Notes: a model not told the origin generated them from the letters alone. Positions 20,798 through 30,805 are shown, counted from the stretch's first letter. The stretch: 35,809 nt of DNA from Chara braunii (GCA_003427395.1 BFEA01000143.1:343562-379370); one strand, 5' to 3'. Program-made: numbers and translations.

Positions 20798-21159
20798 GTT
20801 TGAGGGCTCTAGAGTTTGAACCTGCGGGAATTAGTGTGGGTGATCGAGGCGGGGTGGACGTGTGGTGCTGTACTTTCTACTGGTGGACAGGCCATTTCGA
20901 CATAGCCTTGTACGTGGAAGAGGGTGTGAATAGGGAGGTAGGTTGTTTGGATAGCTGGGAGGAAGCGGCTGGCCACACGCAGCTCGAGAGGGAACTGCTG
21001 GGGGCTTACGAGATTAAGTACTTCTACTTGTTGGGGTATTGGACGTATTCACGAGGGGGGAGGCCTGTCCCTACTATTCCGGAAGCCCTCCTTGACGGTT
21101 CCGACGGGTGGCGAGCGCTGGTCCAGATCATACAGGAGATAGTCCAAGGGGATGGTTAG
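20794..21159 (+). CDS. Unknown KYFY-family protein, full-length tandem copy
   Basis: I chose ATG 20794, which overlaps the previous stop as ATGA, giving 121 residues (MSLRALEFEPAGISVGD...). An in-frame ATG further upstream (20743) would overlap the previous ORF by 55 bp and looks spurious. The body repeats the previous ORF: WWTGHFD, LYVEEG, SWEEAAG, KYFYLLGYWTY, RGGRPVP, LLDGSDGWRALV. The protein is acidic, lacks Cys motifs other than one CC pair, and shows no signal peptide or membrane segment. The stop lies 8 bp inside the next ORF. Function is unknown; tandem duplication and intact frame suggest a once-used gene. Confidence 0.55.
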   Translation: MSLRALEFEPAGISVGDRGGVDVWCCTFYWWTGHFDIALYVEEGVNREVGCLDSWEEAAGHTQLERELLGAYEIKYFYLLGYWTYSRGGRPVPTIPEALLDGSDGWRALVQIIQEIVQGDG

Positions 21160-21895
21160 AATCATAGAAGGTACGAAAGAAGAGGGGGCTCGAATAGAGA
21201 AGGCGGATTTAAGCAAGGACCGGGAGTGCTTTAGCGTTCCTTTAGATCATCAGACCGAGAGGTATCTTGCAGGCCGCGAAAGAGGGTTGGAGCTAGAGAA
21301 GGGGGTTTTCCTTTGGGCTCGGTTTGCGGTAGGAACTTGGGAAGGGGGTAGGTGGTCCCGGAATAGGCCCCAGAACAGGAAGAGGCCTAAACGAACAGTG
21401 GTCCGTGCGGAAGGAACTGTCTATTTGAGTAGGGAAGCTTGAGTGTATTACGTCACTCACTTGGTACTAGGTTGGTACCGTGCGGATCATTGGGAGACTC
21501 GAGTGGGTCCAATTCTGAGGCAGATCTTTGAGGCGGAACCCTTTCGCTACTACCCACCCATTGAGGTGAGAGTGACCTGCGCTGGAGACGAGGAGTACCC
21601 TCGCGCCACAGCGTGCATCCAGACCATATTCCCGTCTTTCGTTTTCCGGAGGGTGAGCGGGAAGGAGGAGCGGTACGAAAAGGTTGTGCGGTCCATAATA
21701 CGGGAGAGATGGTGGCAGCTCTCTGTTAGGTCGCTCCATTGGAACTACACCTACTGCGTGGATAACCCGGTACCATACGGAATCAAAGCCTGTAGGATTC
21801 GCGCGGGGATCTTTAGGGAATCGACTCGGGACCGCGAGGGTGGACGGGATTACGGTTACCAAAGGGTCTTCGGGGTATCCCAGAAGATGTTTTAG
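21152..21895 (+). pseudogene. Unknown accessory protein of the WTL-PRA family, one TGA (copy 2)
   Basis: Reading from ATG 21152 gives 247 codons, with a single in-frame TGA at 21440-21442. The first part has VFLWARFAVGTWEGG and TVYLSREA. The second has YYVTHLVLGWYRADHW, EEYPRAT, IIRERWW, HWNYTYCVDNPVPYG and a basic tail. It lines up with the copy at 22562, where EAW stands at the point of the TGA. The stop therefore probably replaced a Trp codon (TGG to TGA). It overlaps the previous ORF by 8 bp and is followed 5 bp later by the next ATG. I do not recognise the fold. Confidence 0.5.
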
Positions 21896-21900
21896 AGTGA

Positions 21901-22561
21901 ATGGTGTTCCGTGATAGGGAACTGGGACGTTTCGTCGTATCCTTCATAGAAGGTTGTGAGACTCGTAGGTTAATCCCTAGTAACGGGGAGATCCCTGATT
22001 GGGAGAGGATAGAAGGGGGAAGGGCCACAGTCGGTGGGAGTTCGTGTGGATAGAGTCCAAGGAGGTTGAGGGCCGAGGGGTTGAGAGGAGTCTCGAGGTG
22101 ACCGCAGTTATCTTCGTAGCCCCGGAAGCTTGGGCAAAGATTGTAGTACCCCTGGTCCTGGGACAAGGGGGTGGGCTGGACAGAATGTGGTTGAGGCAAG
22201 AGAGGTGCGAAGGGAGTGGATAGGTAGGGTCAGGGAGCGACTCAAGTTTGTGGCCATAGAGAAAGTGAGGTTCGCGAAGGAGAAAGAGCTTCCAAGAGCG
22301 TGCTATCCGTTGACTGTGAAGATACCATTTTTCCTGTTCCAAGGGACAAATGAAGGGAGGATAGTGAGGCTTCTAGAGAGGGGGAGGAGCTTGGGGTTAC
22401 CCTTTGGGGCCTTGTGGACGTTATATACACATTGCATCGATCAGGGTGTTCCCCCGCGCAGGAAGCTTTGGGGTATTTTTAGGAGATTGGGGTCTCTAGA
22501 GAAACCCTTCACTCTCTCACCGAAAAGATATCGTCAGTGGGTTTTTAAAACACACTGGTAG
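21901..22561 (+). pseudogene. Unknown accessory protein of the same family, frameshifted (copy 3)
   Basis: It opens with ATG 21901 (MVFRDRELGRFVVSF) and the homology jumps frame twice. The middle lies in a second frame (EFVWIESKEV, VTAVIFVAPEAWAKIV, near 22040-22180). The C-terminal half lies in a third (ELPRACYP, FFLFQG, LYTHCIDQGVPP, IFRRLG), ending TAG at 22559-22561. The motifs and spacing match copies 2 and 4. The next ORF starts at the very next base (TAGATG). It is a decayed member of the tandem family. Confidence 0.5.
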
Positions 22562-23290
22562 ATGGTAAGATTCGTTCTCAGCGAGAACGGGGCAGTAGAG
22601 TCGATAGAGGTTAGTGACACGGGAAAAGTCTTGATTCCGGGGGACCCTCACGTGACCCCTTACTGGATGAGCGTAGAGGAAAGGGGAGTGATCAGTGAAC
22701 GGGCCTCCGTGTGGGTTCGGGCTCGCATACTCACTTGGAAGGAAGGTGTGGAAAGAGGGGGTCCACCGGACCTCGGTCGTTTCCCAGAGATTCCGGCTAC
22801 GATCTTTCTCAACGAGGAGGCGTGGACTGAAGTGTGGATCGGCTTAGTGACAAGGCAATTGACCCATACGGAACACCGGGAATCTGCGAGGCAGGTGGCA
22901 AATAATCTAGTGCTGGCCGATTACGAGGAGGGGACTTTCACGTCGTGGACTCTAGTGTCTTTCGCCGAGCCTGGAGAGGTCCCTCGCGCGTCTGGGGTCC
23001 TGCACGCGAACCTACCCCAGTTCTTGGCCGATTCGTTCTTAAGAGACCCAAAGGAGAGAGTAGTAGCAGTACTTAGAGCGGCTCGAGAATCCGGGGTGCG
23101 GACTAGGGGTTTGTTCTGGCTCCATACGCGGTGAGTGGACGCGGGGGTTCTCCCAGGAAGTGAGTTGTCCGCCATATTCGAGAGGTTGAGAGAATTTAAG
23201 GGGCTCCGAGCTCATGTCGCAGACGTTCCGTACGTCCGCCTCTTCGGGGAAGAGCAGGTGGTGAACCGACGGGGGTTCGAAGGCCGATGA
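22562..23290 (+). pseudogene. Unknown accessory protein of the same family, best-preserved N-terminus (copy 4)
   Basis: ATG 22562 opens 190 clean codons to TGA 23132-23134, and the same frame then continues 52 codons to TGA 23288-23290. Features in order: MVRFVLSENG, SVWVRARILTWKEG, ATIFLNEEAWTEVW, SWTLVSFAEPGEVPRASGV, LFWLHTR, then after the stop VDAGVLPGSELSAIFERL. The region around that stop aligns with YTHCIDQGVPP of copy 3, so the TGA sits within a conserved segment and read-through sequence is still family-like. Its final TGA overlaps the next ATG (ATGA at 23287-23290). No known domain seen. Confidence 0.5.
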
Positions 23291-24038
23291 TAAGGGGGAC
23301 CCGAGAACTCTCTGGGCGTCAGTAGAACCTGTAGAGGATACCGGGAAAGTAGTCCAGGTCACTCTACCTAGAGTCAGATTGACGGAACCAACTAGGACCC
23401 TCCTGCGAGAAGGAGGGGAAATCCGACGCGGTAAGGCTTTCATACGATTAACGGTGAGTAGCGAGGGGAGGGTAGTGATTGGAGAAGCCCAAATATTCCT
23501 TTCGAAGGAGGGCCTTGTGGAGGTAGCGCGCAACTTGAGGACTGGGCAAAACCCTCTCTGGGACGCGCAAGCCGTGAGAGGCCGACTAGAAGAGTTAGTA
23601 GAGGGGGTGAGGCCTCGCGAAGGGTGGGACGAAGAATATCGAGTGACCTACGGGGGGTGGAAAGAGATACCTCGTTTCGTTTCTAGTGAACCAGTGGGGG
23701 TTCCCCGATTCATCTTTGAACAGATCTATCCCTCCGAGGCAGTCAAGAGGGCGGTAGAAAGAAGGATTTTCATCCTAAGCCAGTTCCGGTTTACGGGATC
23801 AGACCTCCATACCTTGTTAACTTGGTGTTTTCGGGATCCCTATACAGACGATTGGTCGACTCTAGAGGACCTGGGTTACGCCTTTGAAGGGTGGGGTAGA
23901 CGCGCGAGGGAATCAAAGATATCGTGGAGGTACTTAGGTAAGATCTGTGAAGGGGAGTTGGCTGGATCAGACCCCTCGGATCTAATTCGGATAGCGATTG
24001 CCGACCGTCGACGGAAATTGAGGGATGAGCGAGCCTAA
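23287..24038 (+). pseudogene. Unknown accessory protein, closest to ORF B (copy 5)
   Basis: The likely start is ATG 23287 (MIRGTR), overlapping the previous stop. The homologous frame is entered one shift later at the G5 run near 23295. From there it is open to TAA 24036-24038, and the track start at 23379 is inside it. It aligns with ORF B: GDP, TGK/TGE, VTLPRV, VSSEGRVVIGEAQIFLS, KEIPRFVS, WCFRDPYTDDWSTLEDLGY. It lacks ORF B's acidic tail and ends basic (RRRKLRDERA). Following the copy-4-like member by overlap mirrors the ORF A-ORF B order on the other strand. Confidence 0.5.
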
Positions 24039-24318
24039 CCTTGGCGAGTTTGCGGGGTTGGAGAGAGTGAGAGAGTCAATTCCCCCATACGTACACACGC
24101 TAATCCATTTCGGGACGACTTCTAAGCTCATGCAATATAATCAAAAGGAATCTCTAAGTTCCACTCCCTATTGGCCACTCGAGAGACCACCTCTAACCCG
24201 CAAGGAGAAGATGCCTGTGAGCTCAAAAGGATCAAATGGACCAGTGAAGGAACGTCGTCTCACTCGGCTACCTTCCTGTCCTCCCCCGCTGAGAGACCCC
24301 TTCCCACTCCCGGTATAA
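24025..24318 (+). CDS. Small ORF overlapping end of copy 5, unknown
   Basis: ATG 24025 overlaps the last 14 bp of copy 5 and 97 codons follow. Only the first 20 or so residues look protein-like; the rest is Pro/Ser-rich. By position it could be the beginning of the next gene in the array, cut off soon after. I see no convincing match to the gag N-terminus that follows ORF B. Confidence 0.25.
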   Translation: MSEPNLGEFAGLERVRESIPPYVHTLIHFGTTSKLMQYNQKESLSSTPYWPLERPPLTRKEKMPVSSKGSNGPVKERRLTRLPSCPPPLRDPFPLPV

Positions 24319-24371
24319 AGACTAGCCGCGGACACAGGTTATCCCTGAGGAAGGGTGGCAAACCCCTCCCA

Positions 24372-24422
24372 GGAGTCGAACCGAAGTCACACACCCGGGC
24401 CCTATGTCCCCCACTGAACCGA
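24372..24422 (-). promoter_or_regulatory. tRNA-like Pol III A and B boxes in the leader
   Basis: On the minus strand tcggttcagtgggg (24409-24422) resembles a tRNA D-arm/A box. The bases ggttcgactcc (24372-24382) match the B-box consensus GGTTCGANTCC exactly, about 30 bp apart as in tRNA genes. The flanking acceptor arms do not pair, so this is a tRNA-derived relic or a SINE head, not a tRNA. Confidence 0.35.
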
Positions 24423-24429
24423 CCCCTAG

Positions 24430-25720
24430 TCCTAAGATAGCCTAACCGGGACCACGCCTCTACTCGGCCCACCTCAAGCGTGGAATTACCCGGGTCCCAG
24501 GACTGGATCCACCTATTAATCGGGGATCACTAGCCTATCAACTCCCTCCCATTCTTCTTATCGCGAACTCTTCGCACCTCGTTCCCTTCTTTCTTTTCCG
24601 CCTCCGGCTGCCTCTTTTCTCTCTTGGAATCACTGGAATTAAAATCGGGGAGCTTGAAAAAGTGGGGTGGGAAAAGCAGAGATTTTAAGAAGAGCCTCTC
24701 AGGTTGAGCCAATAAGCATACGTACCTGGTGGCCTTCAATATTTGTTATCATAGTCCCAATAGTCCCCTAGGTCCGAGTCCGAGAAGTCGGCCAGACACC
24801 GATCCACCCAGGATTCGGCCCCCGATCCCTCGTCCAAGGAACCCTACGTATCCCCCACCTCTCTATCCCCCTCGCTTGCAAAGGTGGTCGTATTTCTCTC
24901 GTTCCCTTGCCCCGACACCCGTGGCACCTCTCTCCTCGCCCCCAAATCCCGAGCCGACCCCGTTTGAGAACCCCCCTCCCAAATGGGAGGCGTCTCCCTC
25001 GCGGGACCCGCACACAACCCTCGCAGGTCGAAAATCGAAAAACCAGATCCTCCCCGCGGAACCCTTTCCGGTGCGGGAGCAGCTCCTTGGGCGGGCGCCC
25101 TCCACAACCCGTGTGGGTCGAGGATGTTAGGCGACCCCCTTGGGTCCCAAATAGATACCGCCCCTGGAACCCCTCGGACCCCTCTTTCCTCTCTTCCCCT
25201 TGCTCTCTCTCTCTCTCCCCCTCCAGCGGACCCCCTTACACTATTTTCCCGAACGATTCTTCTTCCCACCCCTTCGTTGTTCTTCACCCTCATCCAGACC
25301 CCTCAAGCAAACTGTTCACCCTCTTACTTTTTAAATTTTTAGAAATAAACACGCGCGAAAACAAACATTCACAAAAAGGAACTGACCTGTTCACCCTTCG
25401 GACGCCGGGAGCGGGAGTCGAAGTCGCAAGCGGGCCGAGGCGGACCTGCAAAAGCCAAGAGAAAGCCCAGGTACCCCAAGTCCCTCGCACCCAAAACAGC
25501 CCCGACTGCCCTCTCCAAACAAAACAAGCCTCGAGTAGACCCCCCACCGCTGCTGCCCAAGTGAAAATGGTACCAAAAGTTGCCGCGCGGTCCGAAAAAA
25601 GATTGTCGCAGAAGAAGAGAATATCCGGAAAGGACCGATGCTGATGAACTCCCGCCGCTGCCTGTCACGCCTGTCCTCCCTCACACCATAGTTCTTGAGC
25701 CGGTCGCGGCCGTGGGAGAA
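24430..25720. other. Leader region between PBS and the array, no gene seen
   Basis: The plus strand is C-rich and encodes Pro/Ser/Arg-rich frames; the minus strand gives Gly/Arg-rich frames. None has a motif and none dominates, so I treat them as compositional. In the element's orientation this is the untranslated leader after the primer site. Confidence 0.45.
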
Positions 25721-25727
25721 ACGCCCG

Positions 25728-25745
25728 TCTCCGGCAACGACGCCA
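25728..25745 (-). promoter_or_regulatory. Primer-binding site, tRNA-Asp type
   Basis: On the minus strand tggcgtcgttgccggaga lies 3 bp after the LTR end. The complement of the 3' end of plant tRNA-Asp is tggcgccgttgccgggga, so 16 of 18 bases agree. The two differences are C to T and G to A. This site is where the tRNA would prime first-strand cDNA synthesis. Confidence 0.8.
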
Positions 25746-26449
25746 CTTTGTTCGCCTACTCTCTAATCCCCCCCCTCTTTTGCAAACTCCCCCCCTTGCT
25801 GGTTCGTCCGTGAACGGCCTAGACCTTCGCACCGCCCGACGGTCTCGACTTCCTTCCCAACTCTTTGGTGCAACGGGTGGTCGCAGACGGACTTCGAGAG
25901 ACGGACAGAGTTCGCCAGTACCTTTCGGAAGGGGCGAAATGGACAATTTTTAATTTTCGCCGGCATCCCCCCCCCCCCAGCGCAGAACAAGGGTCAGCTT
26001 TTCCCGTTCCCCTCCCCGCAGCTATGGCTCTGGCCGTTTGGGCCTGGACAACGGATAGATTTCGAAAAACTTATATTTCTCGATGTGTTCGGAGTGTTTT
26101 TCCGGGTGCCACCCGTCGAGACTTCGGTCCTCACGAGCCAGGGCGCCCGCCAGCCGAAATACAGCAAACAAGCACAATCTTTCGGCCCAACTCAGTTCCG
26201 CCATAAGTTCTCGCGGAGAAGTAGGAGGTAAACTTCTACTTGGACTTAGTTCGGCACGACATACGGATACGGAGGGTGTTAACACTATCGAAAGCCACTA
26301 ATTGAGCCCAATCGGCAGTCATACCAAAAAAAGCAGGACCCAAGCCAGGAAACGGCAGGATAGTCTCCGATGGCTTGAACTTAGTCCCACGCGACACGCC
26401 CGGTGACGAGCAGAAGGAGACTGACCCAGTCACCATCCGATGAGCTTGA

Positions 26450-27085
26450 ACTCGGTTCCTCTCGATTCCCCCGCCGAAAGGAGACTACTCCAGACACAGT
26501 CTGTCAGGTGACACCATCAGATGATACCGACGAACTTGAACTCAGCTCCACACGATACACTTGCCAGAAAAGGACTAATCCAGACACAGTCAGATGACAC
26601 AATCGGATGATACAAACGAACTTGAACTCAGTTCTTCACGATACACTCCCCGAAAAGAGACTGTTCCATACACAATCAGATGACACCGACGAATCTTGAA
26701 CTCAGTTCCATATGGCNAAGTGACAACCATCGCGTAAAAGGTTTTCACGATACATTGTAGCAATTACAGGTCATATAGCTTTTCTTCCTAAGAGTCTTCG
26801 AAAAAGCCGAAAAGTTTTTCACGATACACTCGCCGAAAAGAAACTGAGTCAGACACAGTCAGATGACGCAGTCCGATTATAGCGACGAACTTGAACTCAG
26901 GTCCACACAATGCACTCGCCGAAAGGAAACTTAGCCAGACACAGTCAGATGACACAGTCGGATGACACCAACGGACTTGAACTCAGTTCCACACGATACA
27001 CTCGCCGAAAGGAAACTGAGCCAGACACAGTCAGATGACACAATCCGAAGATAGCTACGACCTTGAACTCAGTTCCACTCGACAC
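26450..27085. repeat. Minisatellite inside right LTR
   Basis: Same 72-90-bp units and the same interruption as in the left LTR, with scattered substitutions except across an identical 359-bp block (26476-26834). Confidence 0.8.
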
Positions 27086-28189
27086 AATAGACTGTGACAG
27101 AAGACCAGCAAACGAGCTCGATTGCTAGGTTCGACTCCGCTCATCAGGTTATACGATTCGGAGTCAGGAGGCGAACTCGAGCCTGGCAGCTAGGCTCGAC
27201 TCGGCTAAGCTGGTTGCGCACCGATATGGAAGAACCGAGTCGACACGCCGCGCGAGCTCCGATTGCTCGCTACCTTCTTCTCACTCAGTCCTTCCTACCT
27301 GATCTCTTCCTCCCTCTCTATATTTCTCTCTCTCTCTCCTTGTCCACCCCTCCCCGATGAGGCAGCACTCCGCGTCGTCCTTTGTAACCGGACCGTGCAC
27401 TTGCGTCGGGCCTCCGAGTCTGCGGCTCCTTAGCCCAGAGGGGGAGCTCCTACGTCCGCAAGGACCCCGTGCAGCCGAAGGCGAGCCAGTCCGTACCAAG
27501 CGATGAACTTCGTGCGCCTGTCCCCCTTCCTCGTTCGTCCGAGCGTTGGCCCCCTTTTCCCCCTCCGCTAGCTCTTCCTCCCCCTCGAGTCTCCGCCGCA
27601 GCTGTCGGGACATCGCCTCTCCACCCGCTACCTCGCTGAGCCGCGTCCAATCGCGCGATGTTCCCGACTCCTCTAATGGCGCGAGGCACTCTCTGCTCCT
27701 TCCCTCGCCGGTCGAGTGGCTTCCGCTCACCCTTCTCCCTCTCTCCTTCCCTCTCTTCTTCTCTCACTCTCTTTCTCTCTCTCTCCTCTTCCCCGTCGAA
27801 CGTTCGTCGATCGTACCGTCGAGCGCCTACAGACGAAGCTCCTTCCGTGCGTACCCTCGTGCGTCTTCACCTCACCCGAGCGGTCGAGCGTTATAGCAAG
27901 CGTGCGCCCCCTCCCTCTCGTACGTCCCCTCCCCTTCTCTCTCCCTCCCTACCAACTTCCGCTGGATCGCGCGCCGGCGGAACTCACGGGCGCTGGAAGA
28001 CGCTGGTGCATTTCGGGCGCTCCTGAGCACGCCTTCCCGGAAGCTACGAGGGAGCGCTCGCTAGCTCCAGGATTCGCGGACTCCCTGCGCGCTCGTAACC
28101 CGTACGAGTTACTCTCAAACGGACGCCCCGTACGAGAGAGTGCTCCTCTTGTGTCGTGCGCCGTGAACCCTCCGCGCTCCCCGTTCTTC

Positions 28190-28197
28190 TTTTTATA
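28190..28197 (-). promoter_or_regulatory. Candidate TATA box, right LTR
   Basis: The minus strand reads gagtataaaaaga about 765 bp into the LTR. It is placed to start the genomic transcript towards PBS and gag. It is conserved in both LTRs; no transcription data exist here. Confidence 0.4.
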
Positions 28198-28959
28198 CTC
28201 TTCCCTTCTCCTCCTCTACTCCTTCCACCGGCTCCCACCCAACAAGTTTCGCCCCCTTAGGCGCAAGTTCTAAATTTTTTATGAAATTTTTGGATTCCCG
28301 CCTCCTCTTTGCCTCTTGCAACTTTCTCTTAGCTGCTCCGCCCGTCCCCTTTGTCCTCCAATAAAATCCTCGCCCCTCTTTGTCGCCCCGGATCGATGTT
28401 GCACTCGGTTCCCATGTGGCTAGCTTCCTCGAATTTTACAGCTCAGTTTTCAACTTCCCGCTTCAGAGATTTCGCCTTCTCATAGACAAGGCGCAAGAGG
28501 TGGCCATCTTCTTGGTTACTCGCTTCTTCCCCGTGCTTTGGCGAACCGACGTTTGATTCGCCCGCGCGCAATCGCTCCCCAGTGCAATGATCAAGAATAC
28601 ATGCGGTATGCGAGCCTGCCCCAGTTTACAGTTATCAAGATCCCGATGAGACGCACAACTGCCGCTAATTCACCCATCCCAACGCCCCTGCTCCCCTGGG
28701 AGAGCGAGCGACTAACCGTTTCCCGACATTATGCTCTCTTTCGCCCTTCGTTCGAAATGCCTAGGGGTGGCTTAATTCTCCTTAGTCCTCCCCCTTTTGG
28801 TCAATCCCTTTTGGACATTCCATCCTCAAAACCTCTAACCGTTGAAGCTAGCTCGTGATTAGCTCACCTACCTCTCCCCTTCGTCGTGCCTCCGGTCGTT
28901 CGCTCAGTTCGTTCCGTAGGCCGCCTCGACTTCTCGTGGGGTCTAGCCAGTTTCCGCCA

Positions 28960-29310
28960 GCCCTGGTGCAAGGCAAGCACATCACGTTCTTTCTCCCAAC
29001 GTCCCACCTTTCTGGAGTGTGCGATCCGAACGAGTATTTGGCCCGGGGTCGCCGTGCCGACAGAGCTCCGGCATCAAAGAGAGGGTCTTTCCAACGACCC
29101 CCCCCCCCATCTGACTCATAGTCCTGGCTCGACGTCTCGTTCCAGAGTTTCCCTGTACCGCACACCCAAGCTACCGGGAATGTCGAGGTAGGCTCCTCCG
29201 CCGTTATCAGTCAAAGTCCGAGTCATTGCCCCAAATTTCGCCATCTTGTTACTCGTGCATCACGGAGAAATTCCGAATTTTGTGACCAGCTCCTGATATC
29301 AAGCGGTACG
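28960..29310 (-). mobile_element. Fragment of another retroelement (primer site and ORF start)
   Basis: On the minus strand tgatatcaggagctgg (29286-29301) resembles the initiator-Met primer site tggtatcagagc, with one mismatch and one extra base. About 40 bp on, ATG 29244 opens a 42-residue ORF (MAKFGAMTRTLTDNGGG...) ending TGA 29116. Another frame then stays open to the LTR at 28959, where the large element cuts in. I do not recognise the protein. The layout (primer site, short leader, ATG) suggests the 5' region of an older LTR element. Confidence 0.4.
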
Positions 29311-30801
29311 CGGTAATCCGGCCGCCCTTCGTTGTCAATTTCAGGTCCCCACGCGCTCCCTTCTCTCGGAACTTTCGTGGCCCATTCCAAAGTCTGCCAC
29401 CATTCCCCGTCTCATCGACCAGGCTTTGAATACCCCAAATTTTTGGAACCCCCGCAGGCCCACTATTCCCTGGTGTGAGCACCAGGCCCCCCCCTGAACC
29501 ATGCAGGCAGCACCCTCGCATTGCCGTAGGCGCTTTCTGGAGTATCCGAATTGCGGTGGTCGTCGCGGCGCCTCCCTGCAGACCATGCTAGGCACGAGTT
29601 GACCCTTCCATGTACCTCCGTGGCAGTTTGGTGGTTATTCACAACCGAGGTTCCGGTCCTTAACCCGCCGCTTGTCTTTCGGCCCGATCAAGGCTCATTC
29701 CGACACACACCGTCTGCTCGGTATTTCCAGATCTTGACGTCGAAAATTCCAATCTTTTGTGATCCGCCCGAGCCCACTTACAACCAAGGTCTGGACCGTC
29801 ACTCCCGCCAATCGAAGGGTTAACACAAGGACCCGGACATCCAGAGCACTCACAAGGCATGCATGCATACACCAAACCCAGACAAAACAACAAAGGGAAA
29901 GAAAGGAAATTTGTTTATTTTCGAAAAAGAAAGGGCATCGGCTGGTAGGCAGCCGCCCGACACCGCGACGGTTGGTAATTGATCGCGCCTTAGCGAGCGT
30001 GGAAATAACTGTTGCCATTGCTTATTTCTTGTTCTGTTGCGAGGAGGGGAATTTTTGGCATGATCATTGCGCGGGGAATCTTTTTGAATTTCTTTTGTGA
30101 ATTTTGAACCAACACCGGTTCTCGACATTTCTTCTTGCAATTAGGATGTTAATTAGGCTAAGAATTTGGGAGCGTCGTAATTTTTGGCTGCAATTGCACA
30201 AGGCTCCTTACTTGCGCGCGCATTGTTATGTCTTGTCCTACGGCTCTGCCCCCGTCGCGCCTAAATTGTAATCGCAACTGTAATCTCTCCTTGCTCCTTC
30301 TTGGCAAGCGCAGGTGTAACTGTAATCCTCTCCCTTCTGATCTCTTTTTTTTGTGCGAAACTTGGCGTCTCTTTCCCGGCTACCTCATTGGCCCACAGAT
30401 GCATGACTGGATCGATGCGTGGAGAGCGACTACGTCCCCCATGTCATGGCCCCGTCATGCACCCATAGGCACTCCCTCTTCTTTTCTACCTCTTGCTTCA
30501 GCATAATCTGAAAGTATATCGCGCAACTACCGAATGCTATAAAGATGGCAAGTACGACTAATTCGCTCTCTAATTTACACTTGGGAGTTAGCGCGGTCGA
30601 GAGTATCGATTAACGAGTGGAGACAGAGCGGTGAGTAGGGAGTTGGGCGATCCGACGATCTGGTGCTGGGTAGGTGGGGTTGACGTGTGGCCGCAAGGGA
30701 CTATGGCACACAGGCGAACTTGGCTTGCGTACTCGGACTAAGCGGGATGACAACTTCGAGTTGTTGATAGGTGCACGGCGATGAACTGCCCGCATCATGA
30801 G

Positions 30802-30805
<4 letters not shown>

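Larger units (their letters stand above)
723..28959 (-). mobile_element. Giant Ty3/gypsy LTR retrotransposon, minus strand, decayed
   Basis: Two direct repeats of about 3.2 kb (723-3924 and 25749-28959) bound the region. On the minus strand each starts TGGCGGAAAC; the right copy ends GGCGAACA and the left GGCGGACA, so both have TG...CA ends. A tRNA-Asp-like primer site lies 3 bp inside the right LTR and a purine tract abuts the left LTR. Both fit the minus-strand gag-protease-RT-RNase H-integrase order, which is the Ty3/gypsy order. The element is about 28.2 kb, far longer than typical plant gypsy elements. The excess comes from extra ORFs between PBS and gag (19-24 kb) and a 9.4-kb block inside gag. 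In one 290-bp stretch compared by eye the LTRs differ at about 14 positions, so the insertion is not recent. I see no target-site duplication, so the outer ends may be recombinant. Confidence 0.85.
25749..28959 (-). repeat. Right LTR (5' LTR of the minus-strand element)
   Basis: This is the partner of 723-3924 in the same orientation, starting TGGCGG and ending GGCGAACA on the minus strand. It carries the same minisatellite (about 26450-27085), the same TATA-like box and the same single ambiguous base (26717). As the 5' LTR it should drive the element's transcript. Beyond its outer end the sequence diverges completely from that inside the left LTR. Confidence 0.85.

Noticed and set aside
24729-25644. 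Proline/arginine-rich ORFs (133 and 245 codons) on the plus strand and Gly-rich mirror ORFs on the minus strand
   Set aside because: Both strands are open because of GC-rich composition; no motif and no coupling to the array.
723-28959. Reading the two 3.2-kb repeats as a segmental duplication instead of LTRs
   Set aside because: TG/CA ends, a PBS 3 bp inside one copy, a PPT touching the other, and the gag-pol direction together fit LTRs much better.
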